Shown here one piece after another: positions 29,714-33,058 of a DNA stretch of 33,058 nucleotides. The notes under the pieces were generated by a model. That model was not told the origin of the DNA and made no database searches. It saw only the letters and a program-made list of their open reading frames with translations. How positions within the stretch are numbered: position 1 is the first letter of the stretch; every line of letters starts with the position of its first letter. Position numbers and translations under genes: made by a program. Origin of the DNA: JAFGCR01 sp964538225 (GTDB lineage: Bacteria; Patescibacteriota; Gracilibacteria; UM-FILTER-43-11); contig CAZIDW010000007.1 in assembly GCA_964538225.1 (NCBI GenBank), positions 1 through 33,058 on the forward strand, given 5' to 3'.

Positions 29714-29816
29714 AATTGGTAATTTGTAACTTGTAATTTGCCTCTTCGAGGCGTAACTAGTAACTGGTGACTTGACCACTGCAAGTTACAAATTACAAGT
29801 TACAAATTACCAATTT
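29713..29816 (+). repeat. 28-bp perfect inverted repeat between glycosyltransferase and NAD kinase genes
   Basis: Arms 29713-29740 and 29789-29816 are exact reverse complements over 28 bases, made of GGTAATTTGTAACTTG-type words. The 48-base interior holds GCCTC-TTC-GAGGC (29740-29752) and further short pairings (TAACTGG 29761-29767 with CCAGTTA 29817-29823). The left arm starts on the last base of the stop codon. There is no U-tract. Confidence 0.9.
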
Positions 29817-29840
29817 CCAGTTACAATAGTTATTGTCATT

Positions 29841-30707
29841 ATGCAGACTGATACGAATACCGTCGGCATCACAGCCAAGCGCACCCATGTGGAGCGGTAC
29901 GCCCCTGTGTTTAAACGGGTATATAATTATCTGAAGAAGACCGACAAGAATATTTATATTGAAAAACATGTGGCACAGCTGATCGGGCTGAAAAAATACA
30001 AAGAATTCCATCGCGGGAAGACGCAAGTGGATCTGCTTTTGGTAATGGGCGGAGACGGTACGATTTTATCGGTGGTGCGGAGCATGCGGGAATTTGAGAC
30101 TAAAATATTCGGCATCAATATAGGACGGTTGGGCTTTCTTTCGGAAATTCCGCCTGTGGCTATTAATCAGACGCTTGCCAAGATCTTCCGCGGGGACTAT
30201 ACGGTTGATGACCGTCTGATGCTTCATGTGGAGGTGGTGCGCAATAAAAAAGTGGTCAAAACCTTTCACGCGCTGAACGAGGCGGTGATCTCGCAGGGGT
30301 CTTTGGCGCGTCTGATCCGTTTACGGACACGGGTCAATAATCGGAAGCTCACCATGTACCACGCGGACGGACTGATCATTTCGACTCCCACCGGCTCCAC
30401 CGCTTACAGTCTGTCGGCGGGAGGACCGATTCTTTACCCGACAATTGACGCGTTTATTTTAACGCCGATCGCTCCTCACAGTTTTACCCAGAAACCGATT
30501 GTGATCCCTGCCGAAAAGAAAATCGATATCACGGTGGCCAGTCAGCATAAACGCATTAATCTGTCGATCGACGGGCAGGAAAGCACGATTCTGGAGCACG
30601 GGGATGACGTGCGGATCCGGCGGGACGGGATGGCGCATTTTGTCCGTCTGCCGAATGAAAGTTTTTTCTCGACCCTGAGGGAAAAACTGGATTGGGGAAA
30701 GAATTAG
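29841..30707 (+). CDS. nadK: NAD kinase
   Basis: 288-residue NAD(+) kinase making NADP. The GGDGT motif (70-74, MGGDGTIL) holds the catalytic Asp; NIGRLGFLSEI, LNEAVISQGSLARLI, HADGLIISTPTGSTAYSLSAGGPI and the late LSIDGQE complete the family pattern. Length is normal. ATG 29841 is chosen over upstream TTG 29772 because the upstream codons read through the right arm of the inverted repeat. No ribosome binding site. Followed by an intrinsic terminator. Confidence 0.94.
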   Translation: MQTDTNTVGITAKRTHVERYAPVFKRVYNYLKKTDKNIYIEKHVAQLIGLKKYKEFHRGKTQVDLLLVMGGDGTILSVVRSMREFETKIFGINIGRLGFLSEIPPVAINQTLAKIFRGDYTVDDRLMLHVEVVRNKKVVKTFHALNEAVISQGSLARLIRLRTRVNNRKLTMYHADGLIISTPTGSTAYSLSAGGPILYPTIDAFILTPIAPHSFTQKPIVIPAEKKIDITVASQHKRINLSIDGQESTILEHGDDVRIRRDGMAHFVRLPNESFFSTLREKLDWGKN

Positions 30708-30709
30708 AT

Positions 30710-30741
30710 CCGAAAAACTTTCAAAAAGTTTTTCGGCCTTT
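30710..30741 (+). terminator. intrinsic terminator after nadK
   Basis: CCGAAAAACTT (30710-30720), loop TCAAA, AAGTTTTTCGG (30726-30736): 11-bp perfect stem followed by CCTTTTC. The U-tract is short but the stem is strong. Confidence 0.7.
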
Positions 30742-31127
30742 TCAAACAGGTGTTTTCGCCTTACAGAAAGTTCACTTGGCTTCGCGAACTTCCCTTCGCA
30801 ATAGGGCAATACACTTAAATCATTCAAAGTTTCTTCGTAACTTTTCATGATTTATCCTCATTTCACTGTGGGCTTTGCCCTTGCTTCATTCGGAGCGTGT
30901 TGCTCACAATTTATTCGGAACCCAAAAGGGCTTTGCTTTCTAGCTTAATATTTTTCTGTCGCAAAATATCTACGCCAGCCTCTTTCATTCCATTCCCCTT
31001 TGGCAAGCTCAGGGTCATTTCATTACAGAACGCAAAGCTCACATCTTACCACGAGACCCGCTCGGGCTTCCGCTACGCATGCTCACTTTCTTACAGGCTC
31101 ACTTATTTTAAGGTAATTCGGTATAGA
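30737..31127. other. gene-free spacer upstream of tyrS
   Basis: No convincing gene. Rich in small palindromes (GTTCACTTGGC/GCGAAC near 30771, GGGCTTTGCCC 30870-30881, CCCGCTCGGGC near 31058) and GCTCAC words. The left part (30797-30901) is the diverged relative of the element before tyrA-pheA. The nadK terminator and the tyrS promoter bound the region on both sides, so it may be transcribed only weakly. Confidence 0.5.
30797..30901 (+). repeat. structured intergenic element, copy B
   Basis: Same motif order as 1351-1500: CGCAATAGG, ACACTTAAATC (30811-30821), stem, GATTTATCCTCA (30849-30860), CACTGTGGGC (30864-30873), TTCGGAGCGTGTT (30889-30901). The stem is AAATCAT + AAAGTT pairing with AACTTT + ATGATTT, different in sequence from copy A but still paired, which suggests compensatory change. 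Confidence 0.6.
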
Positions 31128-31156
31128 TTGATTGGTGTGGTTTAGTTTTGTATACT
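31128..31156 (+). promoter_or_regulatory. tyrS promoter
   Basis: TTGATT (31128-31133), 17-bp spacer, TATACT (31151-31156); start near 31163, leader of about 18 bases without a ribosome binding site. Confidence 0.75.
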
Positions 31157-31180
31157 GATGGTTAGTTAATTATGTAAATT

Positions 31181-32350
31181 ATGGATATCGATCAACTATT
31201 AACACGCGGGGTTCAGGATGTGGTGCCCAAAAAGGGGTTGATGGAAAAACTCAGAAAAGGGGATAAGCTACGGGTTTATTTAGGGATTGATCCCACCTCT
31301 ACGACCATCAGCCTGGGCAACGCCGTCCCGCTTCGCAAATTGCGGGATTTTCAGAACGCCGGCCATGAGGTGATCTTTTTGGTGGGTAGTTTTACGGCTT
31401 TGATCGGCGATACGTCCGATAAAGTCGCGATGCGAAAGCCCTTAACGCCGGAGGAGATCGAACATAATTTCCATACCTATAAAGAACAGGCCAGTAAGAT
31501 TCTGGATTTCGGCCGTGCGAAGATTCTGTACAACGGCGATTGGCTTTCCAAGCTTTCTTTTACCAATATCGTGGAGCTGGCCCAGCAGTTTACCGTCCAG
31601 CAGATGATTGAACGGGATATGTACCAGAAACGCCTTCAGGAAAGTAAACCCATCGGCCTGCATGAATTCCTGTATCCGCTGATGCAGGGGTATGATTCGG
31701 TGCATATGGAAGTGGATCTGGAGATCGGCGGGAACGATCAGCTTTTTAATATGCTGGCCGGCCGGACGTTACTCAATACCTACAAAAACAAGGAAAAATT
31801 CGTACTCACCACGCCGCTGATCGAAGGAACGGACGGCCGGAAGATGAGCAAATCGTACGGCAATACGATCGACATCATGGATCCGCCGAAAGAGATGTAC
31901 GGCAAGGTCATGTCGATGGCCGATGAGATGATCATCAAATACTTTTTGCTGTGTACCGATGTGCCGGTAAAAGAGATCGATGAGATCGATCGGGCCCTAA
32001 AGGCCGGTGAGAACCCTCGGGATGCCAAAATGCGTTTGGCCCGTGAAATCGTCACCCTTTATCACAGCAAAGAAGCAGGGGATCTGGCGGAACGGGGATT
32101 CATCAATATCTTTAAAAAAGGCAGCCTGCCGGATGACATTCCTGCTTTTAAACTGAGCGGCGACCGGAATATCATCGACCTTCTGGAATTGTGCGAACTC
32201 ATCGATTCACGCGGGGGGGCCAAACGGCTGATTCAGCAGGGCGGGGTAAAAGTGAATAATGAAAAAATCGATGATCCGAACGCGACCATCCACCTTGAAA
32301 AAGATATGGTGATCCAGGTGGGGAAGCGGAAGTTTGCGAAGGTAGTCTAA
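31181..32350 (+). CDS. tyrS: tyrosyl-tRNA synthetase
   Basis: 389-residue class Ic aminoacyl-tRNA synthetase charging tRNA-Tyr. Family features: LGIDPTSTTISLGNAVPLRKLRDFQ (34-58), GDTSDK, LYPLMQGYDSVHMEVDLEIGGNDQLFNMLAGR, KMSKS (221-225) in DGRKMSKSYGN, and a C-terminal S4 RNA-binding domain (about 325-385: GAKRLIQQGGVKVNNEKI). The HIGH motif, normally HLGH or HIGH, is SLGN (44-47): Asn for the second His occurs in other class I enzymes, but Ser for the first is unusual. Length and the rest are normal, so the enzyme is probably active. Confidence 0.93.
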   Translation: MDIDQLLTRGVQDVVPKKGLMEKLRKGDKLRVYLGIDPTSTTISLGNAVPLRKLRDFQNAGHEVIFLVGSFTALIGDTSDKVAMRKPLTPEEIEHNFHTYKEQASKILDFGRAKILYNGDWLSKLSFTNIVELAQQFTVQQMIERDMYQKRLQESKPIGLHEFLYPLMQGYDSVHMEVDLEIGGNDQLFNMLAGRTLLNTYKNKEKFVLTTPLIEGTDGRKMSKSYGNTIDIMDPPKEMYGKVMSMADEMIIKYFLLCTDVPVKEIDEIDRALKAGENPRDAKMRLAREIVTLYHSKEAGDLAERGFINIFKKGSLPDDIPAFKLSGDRNIIDLLELCELIDSRGGAKRLIQQGGVKVNNEKIDDPNATIHLEKDMVIQVGKRKFAKVV

Positions 32351-32356
32351 TCCTCC

Positions 32357-32462
32357 AACCTCCTTTATTCGTGTTGGCAGGAATCCCCCTGCACCCCCTT
32401 TATCAAGGGGGCTTTGGTCGTGTAACCGACCTTGCCCTCCTGAGAAGGAGGGGTGGGAGGTT
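32357..32462. repeat. composite palindromic (REP/MITE-like) element
   Basis: Outer arms AACCTCC (32357-32363) and GGAGGTT (32456-32462) enclose three hairpins: CCCCCTT/AAGGGGG (32394-32411), GGTCG/CGACC (32416-32431) and CCTCCT/AGGAGG (32436-32451). It overlaps the 3' end of the DUF559 reading frame, whose last ~35 codons (PPTPPSQEGKVG...) are simply translated repeat. Repeats of this CCCCCTTTATCAAGGGGG style are widespread in bacteria. Confidence 0.75.
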
Positions 32463-32858
32463 CCTGTGCGGATGATTGTTGTAACTCCTTCTTCCGAATT
32501 TCAATCTCTTCCGCCACACTTTCCCACACACCGTCTATATTATCCATCACTTCATCATTCCAGTAACGGATCACTTTAATGTCATGTGAATTGAGTAGTT
32601 CGCTCCTTTTTTGGTCGTACTCCTCTTGTTCCGCATGACTGTTGCCATCGACTTCAATCGCTAACATAATTTTGAACAGTAAAAATCAAGGATGAAGTTT
32701 AGTATCGGCTTTTGCTTTAAAAACTTGTAGCCTGCTTTTTCGCCTTGCAGGACTTCATACCACATTTTTGCCTCCGCTTTTGTGGGATTTTTTCGGTTTT
32801 GCTTTGCCAACCGAGTGAGGTCGATATTATACAATATATATCCTTCTTCAGGTTTCAT
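32365..32858 (-). pseudogene. DUF559 endonuclease-like gene interrupted by a frameshift
   Basis: DUF559 is a Vsr/restriction-endonuclease-fold family. The first part (32858 to 32661) gives LAKQNRKNPTKAEAKMWYEVLQGEKAGYKFLKQKPI and LDFYCSKLC, then a stop; the second part (32667 down) resumes one frame away with MLAIEVDGNSHAEQEEYDQKRSELLNSHDIKVIRYWNDEVMDN. Joining them needs one inserted base after codon TTA (around 32668), where only TG separates TTA from TTA. Catalytic Asp, Glu and EVDG are split between frames. It may be a real pseudogene, a sequencing error, or two coupled ORFs (ATGTTAG overlap). The C-terminal tail runs into the palindromic element. Confidence 0.7.
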
Positions 32859-32933
32859 AATTCACTTAAAATACAAAAAATAATTCAGCAAAAAAACATA
32901 CCAGCCCTTTTCATATATTGTCAAACGAACTGA

Positions 32934-33058
32934 CTATTTCCCTGCCGGCTCGTGATTTTTTAATTTTATAATGCTTATTGCCGTCACTGTTGACTTGTAA
33001 TTTGCCTCTTCTTTATCTTTCCCTGTACCGAACCGGATTTCACTGCCGTCCGGCTGGC
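32934..33058 (-). CDS. probable 3' end of a minus-strand gene cut by the window
   Basis: One minus-strand frame is open from the right edge to TAG at 32936-32934 and reads QPDGSEIRFGTGKDKEEANYK followed by a short STVTAISIIKLKNHEPAGK end. The composition is protein-like, but only about 41 codons are visible and no family is recognised. It contains a 19-base word (ACTTGTAATTTGCCTCTTC, 32993-33011) also found in the spacer at 29729-29747, which tempers confidence. Confidence 0.4.
   Translation of the reverse strand, partial: QPDGSEIRFGTGKDKEEANYKSTVTAISIIKLKNHEPAGK

Noticed and set aside
1351..31180. A tyrosine riboswitch or T-box shared by tyrA-pheA and tyrS
   Set aside because: The shared element lies upstream, not downstream, of the clear tyrS promoter (31128-31156), and no T-box or specifier-loop sequence is visible. 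Kept only as a dispersed structured element.
1..33058. Alternative genetic code with TGA as Gly
   Set aside because: TGA terminates several genes at the expected family length (DUF1361 protein, glycosyltransferase, the 170-residue protein) and does not occur within conserved proteins.

Overview
The window looks like a chromosomal segment of a streamlined bacterium, most plausibly Patescibacteria (CPR), perhaps near Peregrinibacteria. The reasons are the mix of short lineage-type hypothetical proteins with single-copy housekeeping genes, type IV secretion-like ATPases (TraG/VirD4 and VirB4 types) inside ordinary chromosome, tight packing, and intergenic spacers made of degenerate AT-rich palindromes. 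The code is standard: TGA ends several genes and does not interrupt conserved ones, so the Gracilibacteria/SR1 code is excluded. The phylum is an inference; the gene identities rest on motifs read directly. No start codon checked has a convincing Shine-Dalgarno sequence, while sigma70-type promoters (TTGACA-17-TATAAT variants) lie close to starts, in two cases implying leaderless or nearly leaderless mRNA.

Layout. 1-4.6 kb: truncated TraG/VirD4-like ATPase, a TyrA-PheA fusion (no chorismate mutase domain), and two hypothetical genes on the minus strand, the second with a strong promoter and a leader of competing stems. 4.8-9.3 kb: rmlB, glmS, a DUF1361 membrane protein, acylphosphatase and an N-formylglutamate amidohydrolase-like protein (sugar nucleotides, amino sugars, small hydrolases). 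9.3-14.3 kb: an exported HExxH metallopeptidase (minus), a Wzx-type flippase, rnhB, a small unknown, a NUDIX hydrolase and a Mn-type superoxide dismutase. 14.3-16.1 kb: tRNA-Val(TAC) on minus, tRNA-Glu(CTC) on plus, a 0.5-kb chain of small hairpins, an unknown gene and a Mth938-domain protein. 16.1-18.4 kb: VirB4-like ATPase.

18.4-21.9 kb is the most unusual part: two consecutive copies of a module in which a small acidic protein gene converges, with a 4-base stop overlap, on a soluble GGDEF diguanylate cyclase gene. The two copies share a 147-bp upstream region that is identical except for one base, while the proteins have diverged strongly. 22-25.7 kb: mraY, dnaB and recA on minus; recA carries two LexA-type operators on its promoter. 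25.9-28.2 kb: a lipoprotein, a zinc-ribbon protein and a four-TM protein with a long acidic tail. 28.6-32.4 kb: a GT4 glycosyltransferase, NAD kinase and tyrS with an altered HIGH motif. The right end holds a frameshifted DUF559 gene next to a palindromic repeat, and the probable 3' end of another minus-strand gene.

Together the genes cover envelope precursor synthesis (GlmS, RmlB, MraY, flippase, glycosyltransferase), replication and repair (DnaB, RecA, RNase HII), translation (TyrS, two tRNAs), secretion or DNA transfer ATPases, and a duplicated candidate cyclic-dinucleotide signalling unit. I saw no CRISPR array, rRNA gene or intact insertion sequence.
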